DNA from: Marinifilaceae bacterium
GTDB lineage: Bacteria > Bacteroidota > Bacteroidia > Bacteroidales > Marinifilaceae
Length of the DNA stretch: 64,000 nt
Assembly (NCBI GenBank): GCA_016936255.1
Contig: JAFGYE010000050.1
Location: forward strand, 47,069 to 111,068
Reading direction: 5' to 3'
The notes under the pieces were generated by a model. It searched no databases and was not told where the DNA came from. It saw nothing but the letters and a program-made list of their open reading frames with translations. Shown here in pieces: positions 46,261 through 56,500 of the stretch. A program made the translations under genes and the position numbers. Position 1 is the stretch's first letter. Each line of letters begins with the position of its first letter.

Positions 46261-47796
46261 ATGAACAATGATTTTTCAAGAAGAGAGTTTATCCGAACAG
46301 GATCTTTCTCTCTAGCGGGAATGGCAATTTTGCCCTCATTCTTAAGCATGGGATGTAATCGGATTACCGAACAATCGGGCTTAGAGGAGTATTACACTCA
46401 TTTTAATGTGAACAGAGAAATGCTTCAAAAAGTGATGGCTGAAGCATTATCAAGAGGAGGAGATTATTGTGATCTGTATTTCGAACATTCTCTTTCAAAC
46501 TATGTCGGACTTCAAGACAAGCAGGTAAATCGTGCCGGATCCAACATTGACTATGGAGTAGGTGTACGCGTTTTAAAAGGCGATCAGACCGGTTATGCTT
46601 TTTCGGAAGAGATTTCTTTGGATGCTATGAAAAAAGTAGCCAAAACTGCAGCAAGTATTGCAAATGAAAGCAAAGACTATCCACCTATTAATTTGCAGGA
46701 AAGAGTACATTCTGAATTCTGTAAAATTAAAACTTCCTGGGAGGATGTATCTATCAAGCAAAAAATACCATATCTCCAAAAATTGAATGATAAGATTTTC
46801 GATTTGGATGGTAAAGTGGCTAAGGTTCAGGTGTATTTGGACGACAGTTCTTCTTATATTCTTTTTGCGAATTCCGAAGGCGTGATCAGTTTTGATTATC
46901 GCCCGATGGTGAGTTTTATTGCTGTTTGTGTTATGGAAAAAGGAGATCGGAGAGAAGATTTCTTTGCATCCCGTTCCATGAGAACCGGATATGAATATTT
47001 GAATGAAGAGCTAATGGATGAAATCGCAAATGAAGTTGTTGTAGGCGCCAATAAACAATTTGAAGCTGTGAAACCGAAAGCTGGACAAATGGAGGTGGTT
47101 TTGGCTGCCGGCGGAGCCGGTATTCTATTGCATGAGGCAATGGGGCACGCGTTCGAAGCAGATTTTAATCGGAAGGAAACCTCAATCTTTAGCGATAAAA
47201 TGGGGCAAAAGATAGGAGAAGATTTTGTGACTATTATTGATGATGGAACCAATCCAAATTATAGGGGAACTCTGAATATTGATGATGAGGGAATCCTTAC
47301 CCAGAAAACAAAAATGGTTGAAAATGGTGTGTTAACCAGTTATCTGCACGACAGAATTAGTGCAAAACATTATAATGTGGCACCAACAGGAAATGGTCGC
47401 CGGGAATCTTTCCGTTATGCACCAATTCCGCGTATGAGAAATACATATATGGAGGCCGGACCTCATAGCAAAGAAGATATTATTGCCAGTGTTAAGGATG
47501 GAATTTATGTGGATACATTTACAAATGGAGAAGTGAAAATTGGAGCTGGAGATTTTACTTTCTATGTGAAATCGGGTTATTTAATTGAAAATGGTAAACT
47601 GACCCAACCAATAAAAGATGTAAATCTGATTGGTAATGGGCCGGAAGCTCTTCGTCAAATCTCGATGGTAGGTAAGGACCTTAAAATTGATTGTGGAACT
47701 GGAACTTGTGGTAAAGGCGGACAAGGGGTTCCTGTATCTATGGGATTGCCGACGGTTAAAGTAGCACAACTGACTGTTGGTGGGGTTAATGCTTAA
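46261..47796 (+). CDS. tldD: TldD-family metallopeptidase with Tat/lipoprotein signal
   Basis: Zinc peptidase subunit of 511 residues of the U62/TldD family, which acts with TldE on unfolded peptides. The metal site HEAMGHAFEADF (His ~291) is intact. Unlike the cytosolic E. coli enzyme, it begins with a twin-arginine motif (SRREFIRTG), a hydrophobic stretch and a lipobox-like LSMGC, so it is predicted to be exported folded and lipid-anchored. The C-terminus has the family GxGTCGKGGQGVPVS segment. It precedes the tldE gene by 44 bases. Confidence 0.9.
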   Translation: MNNDFSRREFIRTGSFSLAGMAILPSFLSMGCNRITEQSGLEEYYTHFNVNREMLQKVMAEALSRGGDYCDLYFEHSLSNYVGLQDKQVNRAGSNIDYGVGVRVLKGDQTGYAFSEEISLDAMKKVAKTAASIANESKDYPPINLQERVHSEFCKIKTSWEDVSIKQKIPYLQKLNDKIFDLDGKVAKVQVYLDDSSSYILFANSEGVISFDYRPMVSFIAVCVMEKGDRREDFFASRSMRTGYEYLNEELMDEIANEVVVGANKQFEAVKPKAGQMEVVLAAGGAGILLHEAMGHAFEADFNRKETSIFSDKMGQKIGEDFVTIIDDGTNPNYRGTLNIDDEGILTQKTKMVENGVLTSYLHDRISAKHYNVAPTGNGRRESFRYAPIPRMRNTYMEAGPHSKEDIIASVKDGIYVDTFTNGEVKIGAGDFTFYVKSGYLIENGKLTQPIKDVNLIGNGPEALRQISMVGKDLKIDCGTGTCGKGGQGVPVSMGLPTVKVAQLTVGGVNA

Positions 47797-47840
47797 TCAT
47801 GCATTAGAGTTTACTTGTAATCAATTAAAAAGAAGTTTCG

Positions 47841-49157
47841 ATGAAAGACAATAAAAAAGTGGAATTGGCCCAATGGGCTTCCAAATATGCCACAGAAAAT
47901 GGCGCAAAAGAAGTTTCAGTTTCTGTTTATGATTCTAAAGAATCAGAGGTTGAAGTGAGAAAGCAGAAAATTGAAAAAATACAGGAATCGATTCAAAGTG
48001 GATTAAGCCTTAAGCTTTATGTGAACGGTAAATACTCAACACACTCCACGAATCGATTGGACAGGAAAGATCTTGAAAAATTTATCAAGGAGGCTATTCT
48101 GGGTACCAATTATTTAGCCGAAGATCAATATCGTTCTTTACCAGATCGTCACCTTTGTTATGATGGAACCGAAAAGGATCTGAAACTATTTGATTCCAAT
48201 TATGATTCAATTGATCCTCGTCAGAAAATTGATTTGGCCATGCAGGTTGAGGCTGAAACGATAGGTATGGATGAACGGATTATCAGCGTTACCGGATCTT
48301 ATAGTGATGGATCGTACCGTAGTTATTTAGTGTTGAGTAATGGTGTGGAGGGGTTCAAAGAATCAACTTCCTATTCTATTGATGCAAGTGCGTCAATTAA
48401 TGGAGGTGATAGTCGTCCAAGTGATTATCATTATAATGCTGCAAGATTTTGGGATCAGTTATCTGGCGAAGGGGTTGGGAAATATGCGGTTGAAAGAGCT
48501 TTAAGGAAAATTGGAGCCAAGACTATTCAATCGGGAAAAATGGAAATGTTGATTGAAAACAGATCAGTTGGCCGTGTTTTTAATTCTCTGCTGCAACCCA
48601 TGTTTGGTTATAACCTACAGCAAAAAAGATCCTTTTTAGAAGGAAAAATTGGCGAAAAAATTGCTTCTGATTTGTTGAGTATTACCGACAATCCATTTAT
48701 TGAATCAGGACGTAATTCACGATTGTATGATGGTGATGGTTTGGCTTCCCGTAAAATGACGGTAATAGAGAATGGTATACTTCAGACCTACTATATTGAT
48801 GATTATTACGGTAAAAAGTTAGATGTGGAACCAACTACAGGCTCGTCATCTAATTTGATTTTTAAATTGGGAGATAAAGACCTAACGGCCTTGACCAAAG
48901 ATATGAATGAAGGCATTTTGGTAACTGGTTTTAACGGAGGGAATTCCAATCCTGCAACGGGCGATTTTTCGGTTGGAGTAGAGGGTTTCTATGTTAAAAA
49001 AGGAGAAATACTTCATCCTGTATCAGGCATGAACATTACCGGAAATCATAAAGAGATTTGGAACAATTTAATTGCAATTGGTAACGATCCATTAACTGAT
49101 CGTTCATGGCAAACGCCAAGTATGATGTTTGAAGGTGTCGATTTTAGTGGATTATAA
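47841..49157 (+). CDS. pmbA: TldE/PmbA-family protein
   Basis: A 438-residue partner of TldD that lacks the zinc-binding HExxxH. Family landmarks are the N-terminal beta-rich domain (YDSKESEVEVRKQKIEKIQE), GKMEMLIENRSVGRVF and the C-terminal GNSNPATGDFSVGVEGFYV. It has no signal peptide, although its partner gene product does, which raises the question of where the complex sits. Ends before a terminator. Confidence 0.88.
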   Translation: MKDNKKVELAQWASKYATENGAKEVSVSVYDSKESEVEVRKQKIEKIQESIQSGLSLKLYVNGKYSTHSTNRLDRKDLEKFIKEAILGTNYLAEDQYRSLPDRHLCYDGTEKDLKLFDSNYDSIDPRQKIDLAMQVEAETIGMDERIISVTGSYSDGSYRSYLVLSNGVEGFKESTSYSIDASASINGGDSRPSDYHYNAARFWDQLSGEGVGKYAVERALRKIGAKTIQSGKMEMLIENRSVGRVFNSLLQPMFGYNLQQKRSFLEGKIGEKIASDLLSITDNPFIESGRNSRLYDGDGLASRKMTVIENGILQTYYIDDYYGKKLDVEPTTGSSSNLIFKLGDKDLTALTKDMNEGILVTGFNGGNSNPATGDFSVGVEGFYVKKGEILHPVSGMNITGNHKEIWNNLIAIGNDPLTDRSWQTPSMMFEGVDFSGL

Positions 49158-49178
49158 AATTAATAATTGGTAAATGGG

Positions 49179-49206
49179 AGCCCTGTCAGTTTGATTGGGC
49201 TTTTTT
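49179..49206 (+). terminator. Intrinsic terminator after tldE
   Basis: AGCCC (49179-49183) pairs with GGGCT (49197-49201), then T6. Short stem but typical T-run. Confidence 0.65.
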
Positions 49207-49273
49207 CTATTTTGCAGCAGAAAATATTAATCTTACTTTTACCCCTTGTTCAGCAAACCCATATTCAATAAGC

Positions 49274-50881
49274 ATGTACAGAAGTGTCATTCTAACGTTT
49301 TTTGTTCTACTAAGTCTGAATTCTTTCGGACAAAATGATTCTCTTGCATTTCAGTTTGCCGAGGCGAATAAATATATTGAAGCGAAAGACAGCATTGTTC
49401 AGGTAAAAAAGAACAAAATCGCCTTGCTGACAGATTCCCTGCATCATTCAAATTTTGAGGGCCGAAGAAACGAGGAGTACAATTTATTGGTGAGATTGAC
49501 CAAAGAATACGAGTATTTTGTTTACGATTCGGCTTTTTATTATGGGAATTTGGCATTGAAAACGGCTTATCGTTTAAAGGATACTTCAAAAATTGCTGAA
49601 GCCAAATCAAATGTTTCCCTGATTCTTCTGCTCCGGGGATTATACAAGGAAACCATCGACAGCATTCAGACCATCGATCCGATGGCCTTGGATCAAAAAA
49701 AGCGCATTGAGTTTTATTCTGTGGCTTATCGTGCCTATTACGATTTATCCAATTCCCGTTGGGGATATTATGCGCCCAAATACCGCGAAAGTGGGAATTT
49801 ATATGTGAAGAAAATTGCAGCAGAGGGTGATCCAGATTCTTTCGAATATATTCTGGCTTTGGCATTAAAAAGTCAGAATAATAACGCCAGTTACGATGTT
49901 CAAAAGTATTGCACATCCTTACTGAATAAAAAGGATTTAACCCCGCATCAGGCTGCGATAACCAATTGTATTTTGGGCATTTCGTATTTAAAACTGCAGG
50001 AGAAAGAAAAAGCAAAATATCATCTATGTAAAGCTCTTGTTGGTGATATTCAGTCTACCACAAAAGAAACTTTGGCGGCGAAAGTATTGGCAGAACTACT
50101 TTTTCACGACGGAGATTTAGAGAAAGCAAACCGGTTTATCTCCGAAGCTCAGAGGGATGCGGTATTTTACGGCAGCAATGCGCGGCAATTGGAGATATCA
50201 TTCATTCGGCCCGATATTGAAGCTGCTGTTTTGAATAAAGTAGAAAAGGAAAAAAAGATCATATCCAATATTTCTCTGATCGTGTCTCTTCTGGCCTTGC
50301 TGTTAATTTCTTTTTCCATCATTATCTACCGGCAGGTAAAGGAATTGAAAAAAGCCCGTAAGGAGATTTTGGAGAGCAATAGTAATCTTCGGCAATTGAA
50401 TGAACAGCTTCGTGAGGTAAGTAAAATTAAGGAAGAGTATGTTGGTTACTATTTTAATTTCAGCTCGCAGTTTATCGAGAAACTGGAAGCGATGAAAAAA
50501 GCCGTTTCGCGCCAGCTAATCACGAAGCAATATGATGCCATCGAATCGGAATTGAAAAAATACAATTCGAAGAAAGAACGCGAGAATTTGTTTCAAGACT
50601 TCGATCGGATTTTCCTGAAATTGTTTCCTGATTTTGTGAATCGATTCAATCAATTGTTCGAAGAGAAAGATCGAATCATTATAAAAGATTCTCCATGTTT
50701 AAATACCGATTTACGGATTTTTGCCATGATACGCTTAGGAATAAACGACAATGAGAAAATAGCCGGTATTCTAAATTTTTCGGTGAATACCATCTACACT
50801 TATAAAACGAAAATTAGGAACCGCTCCATTTATCCCAATGAAGAATTTGATTTAAAGGTGATGGCGATTAAGTCCGTTTAA
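49274..50881 (+). CDS. TPR-transmembrane regulator of the DUF6377 type
   Basis: Membrane-bound regulator of 535 residues. Signal peptide (MYRSVILTFFVLLSLNSFGQ); periplasmic helical TPR-like region to ~325; one membrane helix (ISNISLIVSLLALLLISFSI); a coiled coil; and a cytoplasmic C-terminal domain ending in a LuxR-like helix-turn-helix (NEKIAGILNFSVNTIYTYKTK). This is the layout of DUF6377 proteins that sit beside Bacteroidota carbohydrate genes. The next gene is a GH97 glucosidase, a plausible target. Confidence 0.8.
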   Translation: MYRSVILTFFVLLSLNSFGQNDSLAFQFAEANKYIEAKDSIVQVKKNKIALLTDSLHHSNFEGRRNEEYNLLVRLTKEYEYFVYDSAFYYGNLALKTAYRLKDTSKIAEAKSNVSLILLLRGLYKETIDSIQTIDPMALDQKKRIEFYSVAYRAYYDLSNSRWGYYAPKYRESGNLYVKKIAAEGDPDSFEYILALALKSQNNNASYDVQKYCTSLLNKKDLTPHQAAITNCILGISYLKLQEKEKAKYHLCKALVGDIQSTTKETLAAKVLAELLFHDGDLEKANRFISEAQRDAVFYGSNARQLEISFIRPDIEAAVLNKVEKEKKIISNISLIVSLLALLLISFSIIIYRQVKELKKARKEILESNSNLRQLNEQLREVSKIKEEYVGYYFNFSSQFIEKLEAMKKAVSRQLITKQYDAIESELKKYNSKKERENLFQDFDRIFLKLFPDFVNRFNQLFEEKDRIIIKDSPCLNTDLRIFAMIRLGINDNEKIAGILNFSVNTIYTYKTKIRNRSIYPNEEFDLKVMAIKSV

Positions 50882-51327
50882 TCCATCTTTTTGTTTAAAG
50901 ATATTTCATAAATTAATTTTGTTTTAAATCGGGGATTGCCGATCGGGCGCGATTCGGGATCATTGGTTGCAATGGAAAGCCGAACAGCTTCCGAGAGGCT
51001 TGATTCTTTTGCTTACTTTTCTCATCTAAGGAGAAAAGTAAGAGTCCGCCTGACTTAAAGGCAAGCAAAATTAAATTGCATGGCTCCAATTCAAATTAAA
51101 GCTTAGTTTACCTTGATATATAGTCTATATTTTTCTTAGAGTATTCGTGGTGTAATTGTCAGTAGGTTAATGTATTGTTGTTTAGGTAAGCCAGAATCCA
51201 TCTATATTTTCAATTAGTATTTAGTTATTCCCTATTTTCTCCGTTTACTTTGATTTTAAATACCGAACTTAAACACTCAAAGCTTTTGTTTGGAACTTTT
51301 AATACTAATCTTTTGATTCAATTAACT
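50882..51327. other. Intergenic region with a perfect hairpin
   Basis: The 446 bases contain a perfect 12-bp inverted repeat (CTTACTTTTCTC at 51012-51023, GAGAAAAGTAAG at 51031-51042), of the dispersed TTTTGCTTACTTTTCT type seen in Bacteroidota. No gene or strong promoter is recognised. Confidence 0.55.
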
Positions 51328-53406
51328 ATGAATTTTAAATCAACACTGTTTTTTATTGCTGGTCTTGCAATGATATTGGCATCCTGTGCCAATGGCAAAT
51401 TAGTCCGGAATGTTGAATCGCCCGATGGAAAAATTGGCGTTCAATTCAGTATGGTCGAAGGACAGGCCACCTACGAGGTTTTGTTCAATGGTAAAAAAGT
51501 AATTGAGCCGTCTACTCTGGGCTTCGATTTTCAGAATATGCCATCCATCGAAAAAGGATGGAAGATTGTCAGCTCCCAGCTTTCATCAAGTAATTCAAGC
51601 TGGGAAATGCAGTGGGGCGAGAAAAGAGTGGTTGTGGACAATTTCAATCAATTGGTATTGAATTTGGAAGAGGAAAATGCTCCAAACCGAAAAATGAACC
51701 TGGTGTTTAAAGTATATAACGATGGTCTTGGCTTCCGTTACGAATTTCCCGAGCAGGAAGCCATGAAGGAAGTTATCATTACCGATGAAAATACACAATT
51801 CAAATTAACAGGTGATCACAAAGTATGGTGGATTCCTGGTGATTGGGACATTTACGAACACTTATATCATACTACCTCACTTACCGGTATCGATGCAATT
51901 GCATTGCGTTCCAACGACAATCTGGCTCAAACTTATATTCCTGAAAATGCGGTGAATACTCCGGTAACGATGAAAACCGCAGAAGGTGTTTACTTGAGCT
52001 TTCATGAAGCAAATCTGACTGATTATTCAGGAATGACTTTGAAGGTAAACAAAGAGAAGTTGATGTTGCAAAGTGAATTGGTAGGTTCGGATGTGACTGG
52101 TTACAAAGTAAAGAGAACAGTTCCTTTTAATACACCTTGGAGAACCATTCAAATTTCTGAAAATGCAGGCGGTTTAATTGAATCCGATTTGATTGTAAAC
52201 TTGAATGAGCCCAATAAAATAGGATCGGTTGATTATTTTAAACCGATGAAATATGTAGGTATCTGGTGGGATATGCATCTGGGAACCAAATCATGGGATA
52301 TGGCCAGTGGCAAGCACGGTGCCACCACTAAATACGCAAAAGAACTTATCGATTTTGCTTCAGAAAATAAGATTGGTGGTATTTTGGTTGAAGGATGGAA
52401 CACAGGTTGGGAACATTGGATTGGTTTCGAAGATCGTGAAGGAGTTTTCGATTTTGTTACTCCTTATAAAGATTACGATTTAAAGGAAGTGGTTCGGTAC
52501 GGAAAAGAAAAAGGAGTAGAGTTGATTATGCATCATGAAACTTCGGCGGCTCCGAGAACTTACAATCAGCAAATGGATACAGCCTATCAATTGATGAATT
52601 CGCTGGGAATTCATTCGGTGAAAACAGGCTATGTTGGCAAAATTATCCCGAAAGGAGAATATCATCACGGACAATGGATGGTGAATAACTACAGAAGAGC
52701 TGTTGAAACCGGTGCGAAATATCAGGTTGCGGTTAACGCTCATGAACCAATTAAGGCAACGGGTTTGCGTCGAACTTATCCGAATGTAATTGCCCGTGAA
52801 GGATTGCGCGGACAGGAATTTAATGCCTGGGCAAGCGATGGAGGAAATCCTCCGGAACACCTTCCAATTGTAGCATTTACACGAATGTTGGCAGGGCCTA
52901 TCGATTATACGCCGGGTATTTTCAATATCAAGTTAACACCAAACAAACCAAACAATCAGGTGAATACAACCTTGGCGCAGCAATTGGCATTGTATGTGGT
53001 AATTAACAGCCCTATTCAAATGGTTCCCGATTTAATTGAGAATTACAAAGGAAACGATGCATTTCAGTTCATTCGCGATGTAGCCGTAACCTGGGAAACC
53101 AGCAAGGTATTGAATGGTGAAGTAGGGGATTTTGTGACCATCGCCCGTAAGGATCGTAATTCTGAAAATTGGTTTGTCGGATCAATTACGGATGAAAATG
53201 CCCGCGATATGAATATAGATTTGAACTTTCTTACTCCAGGGAAGAAATACAAAGCAACACTCTATTTGGATGGTGAAAATGCTCACTGGGATAAGAACCC
53301 AACTGAGTTTCAGATCCTAAATCAAGAAGTAGATAACACGTCAAAATTAGAATATCATTTGGCTGAAGGTGGCGGAGCCGCAATTAGTTTAATTGAGATG
53401 AAGTAA
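51328..53406 (+). CDS. GH97 alpha-glucosidase, SusB-like inverting type, lipoprotein
   Basis: Periplasmic glycoside hydrolase of 692 residues acting on alpha-glucosides such as malto-oligosaccharides. ATG 51328 begins a lipoprotein signal (FFIAGLAMILASC); the longer frame from 51250 would hide it. Key glutamates are Glu ~404 in HHETSA, Glu ~473 in NAHEPIKATG and Glu ~497 in REGLRGQE. Their spacing (69, 24) equals that of the catalytic set of B. thetaiotaomicron SusB (439, 508, 532), which marks the inverting, calcium-dependent subgroup. No susCD pair is adjacent; the upstream DUF6377 gene may regulate it. Confidence 0.92.
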   Translation: MNFKSTLFFIAGLAMILASCANGKLVRNVESPDGKIGVQFSMVEGQATYEVLFNGKKVIEPSTLGFDFQNMPSIEKGWKIVSSQLSSSNSSWEMQWGEKRVVVDNFNQLVLNLEEENAPNRKMNLVFKVYNDGLGFRYEFPEQEAMKEVIITDENTQFKLTGDHKVWWIPGDWDIYEHLYHTTSLTGIDAIALRSNDNLAQTYIPENAVNTPVTMKTAEGVYLSFHEANLTDYSGMTLKVNKEKLMLQSELVGSDVTGYKVKRTVPFNTPWRTIQISENAGGLIESDLIVNLNEPNKIGSVDYFKPMKYVGIWWDMHLGTKSWDMASGKHGATTKYAKELIDFASENKIGGILVEGWNTGWEHWIGFEDREGVFDFVTPYKDYDLKEVVRYGKEKGVELIMHHETSAAPRTYNQQMDTAYQLMNSLGIHSVKTGYVGKIIPKGEYHHGQWMVNNYRRAVETGAKYQVAVNAHEPIKATGLRRTYPNVIAREGLRGQEFNAWASDGGNPPEHLPIVAFTRMLAGPIDYTPGIFNIKLTPNKPNNQVNTTLAQQLALYVVINSPIQMVPDLIENYKGNDAFQFIRDVAVTWETSKVLNGEVGDFVTIARKDRNSENWFVGSITDENARDMNIDLNFLTPGKKYKATLYLDGENAHWDKNPTEFQILNQEVDNTSKLEYHLAEGGGAAISLIEMK

Positions 53407-53428
53407 TTAAAGACAATAAAATTGGCGA

Positions 53429-53462
53429 AAGTGGTGTCCCCTAAGGGGATGCCACTTTTTTT
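53429..53462 (+). terminator. Intrinsic terminator after the GH97 gene
   Basis: AAGTGGTGTCCCC (53429-53441) pairs with GGGGATGCCACTT (53445-53457) with two wobble pairs, then T's. Confidence 0.88.
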
Positions 53463-53531
53463 ATTTGGGAGAAGGTAAATTCCTTTAAGATATAATCATA
53501 AGTAGTGTGTGCTTTTTTTATTTAAAGGTCT

Positions 53532-53539
53532 TATGTTTG
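53532..53539 (+). promoter_or_regulatory. Possible -7 element of the tricorn-like gene
   Basis: TATGTTTG fits TAnnTTTG and lies 51 bases before the start. No clear -33 TTTG. Confidence 0.35.
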
Positions 53540-53590
53540 TATTTCAGATAATGATTTGAAAAATATACTCACACAAACATATTTATTAAA

Positions 53591-56500
53591 ATGCTAAAAC
53601 TTAGTTTAAAAATTGCCGCTTTTTGTCTTGTCCTTCTGGGAATGATGGGAAGCGTGCATGCGGAAAATGATGTTCGCTTAATGCGATATCCTGACATCAA
53701 TAAAAATTTAATTGCCTTTGTTTATGCGGGCGATATCTGGACAGTAGATTCCAATGGAGGTGATGCCAAGAGGTTGACTTCGCACAAGGGGCTGGAATTA
53801 TTTCCTAAAATTTCTCCGGATGGTAACTGGATCGCATTTTCGGCGGAGTATTCGGGAAGTCGTCAGGTTTATGTAATGCCTTCAACAGGAGGAACACCTA
53901 AGCAGTTAACCTATTACAATTCGCTTGGAATGATGCCTCCCCGTGGTGGATTCGATAATGCAATACTAGACTGGAATCCGGATAGTAAATCCATTTTGGT
54001 GCGAATGAACCGTACTCCTTTTGGAGAGCGAAACGGAACCTATTATCAGGTAAGTATTGATGGTGGATTGGAACAGGCCTTACAAATTCCGGAAGGTGGA
54101 TTTGGCGTGTTTTCACCAGATGCTAAAAAGTTGTGTTTTGCTCCAATCAGTCGCGAGTTTCGTACCTGGAAGCGTTACAAAGGAGGTAGAGCTGCTGATT
54201 TATGGATTTATGATTTAGAAAATGATCTATCGGAACGAATCACGACATTTGCAGGTTCCGATCAAATTCCTTCATGGTATAAAAATGCCATTTATTTTGC
54301 ATCAGATCGAGATTTAAAGTTGAACATCTATAAATATGATGTGGACAGCAAAGAGATTACTCAAATGACTCATCATAAAACATTTGATGTGATGTGGCCA
54401 TCGGGTGAAAACGGTCAGATTGCTTATGAGAACGGCGGACAGTTATTCAAATTAAATCTGGAAACAGGAAAAGAAGAACGTGTTGTTGTGAACATCAACT
54501 TCGATAATCCGAATGTATTACCTTATTATAGAAATGTAAAAGATTTTATACAAAGTGTTGCCGTTTCTCCTTCAGGGAAAAGAGCTCTTTTTGATGCTCG
54601 CGGCGATATTTTTTCGGTCCCTGCCAAGAACGGACCAAGTATCAACTTAACACAAACTCAGGGAGTTCGGGAAACTGCACCAAGCTGGTCACCAAACGGG
54701 AAATACATTTCTTACTATTCAGATGCTAAAGGAGAATACGAAATTTATCTTTTGGAGAACAAAAAGGGAGCAAAAGCGAAACAAGTAACTTTTGGTTCTT
54801 CGGCCTGGATGTATGATGCCAAGTGGTCGTCGGATAGCAAATACATGCTGTTTTTCGATCGTACTTTAAAGCTGAAATGTTTAAATGTTGAAAGTGGAGA
54901 AGTTAAAATAGTTGATGTTGCCAGTCGAAACGAAATTACCGATTTCTCATTTTCACCCGATTCGCAATGGATTGCCTATGTGAAAGACAGTAGTAATGAC
55001 CAGGGAGCAGTTTGGGTTTATAATATCACGACGGGCATGAATTATCATTTAACGGATGATACTTTTGGTGATTCATCGCCTGTATTTTCAAAGGATGGAA
55101 ATTTTATTTTCTTTTTATCGAACCGTGATTTTAATCTTGATTTTTCAAGCTTCGAGTTCGATTATTTGTACAACAATGCAACCCGGATTTTTGCCCTGTC
55201 GTTAAAGGCAGACGGGCCTAAACTGTTTGCGTTAAAGAACGATGTTGAAGAGGTGAAAGAAGATAAACCTGTTGTTGATAAAAAGAAAAAACCGAAAAAA
55301 GAGGAAGCAAAACCTGAAGAGAAGCTAAATGTAGAAATTGATTTTGAAGGCATTTCCAATCGCATAACAGCTTTCCCATTATCATCCGGAGATTACAATA
55401 ATCTGGAAGCTGTTGATGGAGGAATCTTATACACAAGCGATGGAGCTTTGCATCATTACATCATAGAAAAAGAGAAGGATGAGGTGATTTTAGATAAAGT
55501 TTCTGGTTATTCTTTAGCCGGAAATGGTGATAAATTTTTGTATTGGGCGGGTTCTACTTATGGTATTACTGATTTAACTGCCGGTCAGTCGGCTGATGCA
55601 GGTAAGCTTCAATTGGATGATTTGGACATGAAGATTGATCCAAAAAAGGAGTGGAATCAGATTTATACCGATGGATGGCGCATTTTCCGTGATTACTACT
55701 ATGTTGAAAATATGCATGGTGTAGATTGGGCGCAAATTAAAGCCAACTACAATCAGTTGATGCCATATGTGAGTCATCGTGCCGATTTGGATTACATCCT
55801 GGGCGAAATCATATCGGAAACCAACACCGGACACGCCTATGTAAATTATGGTGATTTTGAAAAGGTGAAATCTGTGAAGACAGGTTTGTTGGGGGCAAAA
55901 TTAAAAGCTGATGCTAAAACGGGTAAATATGTAATCTCTAAAATTTATCAGGGAGAAAATTGGACTACTAACAGACGTTCACCTCTAACAGAGCAAGGAG
56001 TTAATGTGAAGGAAGGCGATTATTTACTAAGCATTAATGGCCACGATTTAAGTACAGATGTGAATCCATACTTGTATTTGGAAAATCAGATGGGCAAAAT
56101 GGTTGAGATCACAGTGAATAGTGTGCCGGGCCGGAATGGAGCAAAAAGCTATACCATTCAACCAATCGAAAGCGAATTGGAATTGATGTATCTGAATTGG
56201 GTGAACGAGCGCCGCCAGATGACAGACAAATTATCCGGAGGAAAGATTGGATATATCCACGTTCCAAATACCGCAGTGGAAGGCAACAGGGAATTGAACC
56301 GAGGCATGTATGCCTATCACGATAAACAAGCCTTAATTATTGATGACCGTTACAATGGCGGCGGATTTATTCCCGATCAAATGGTTGATCTTTTAGATCG
56401 TAATGTATTGTCTTATTGGCACCGCAGAGGTCTTGAGGCGAATCAAACGCCCGCAGTTGCTCACGATGGACCAAAGGCAATGCTGATCAATTCGTACTCA

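Noticed and set aside
49287..50015. 242-codon minus-strand frame opposite the DUF6377-type gene
   Set aside because: Antisense shadow with no recognisable domain; the + strand protein has a signal peptide, membrane helix and HTH.
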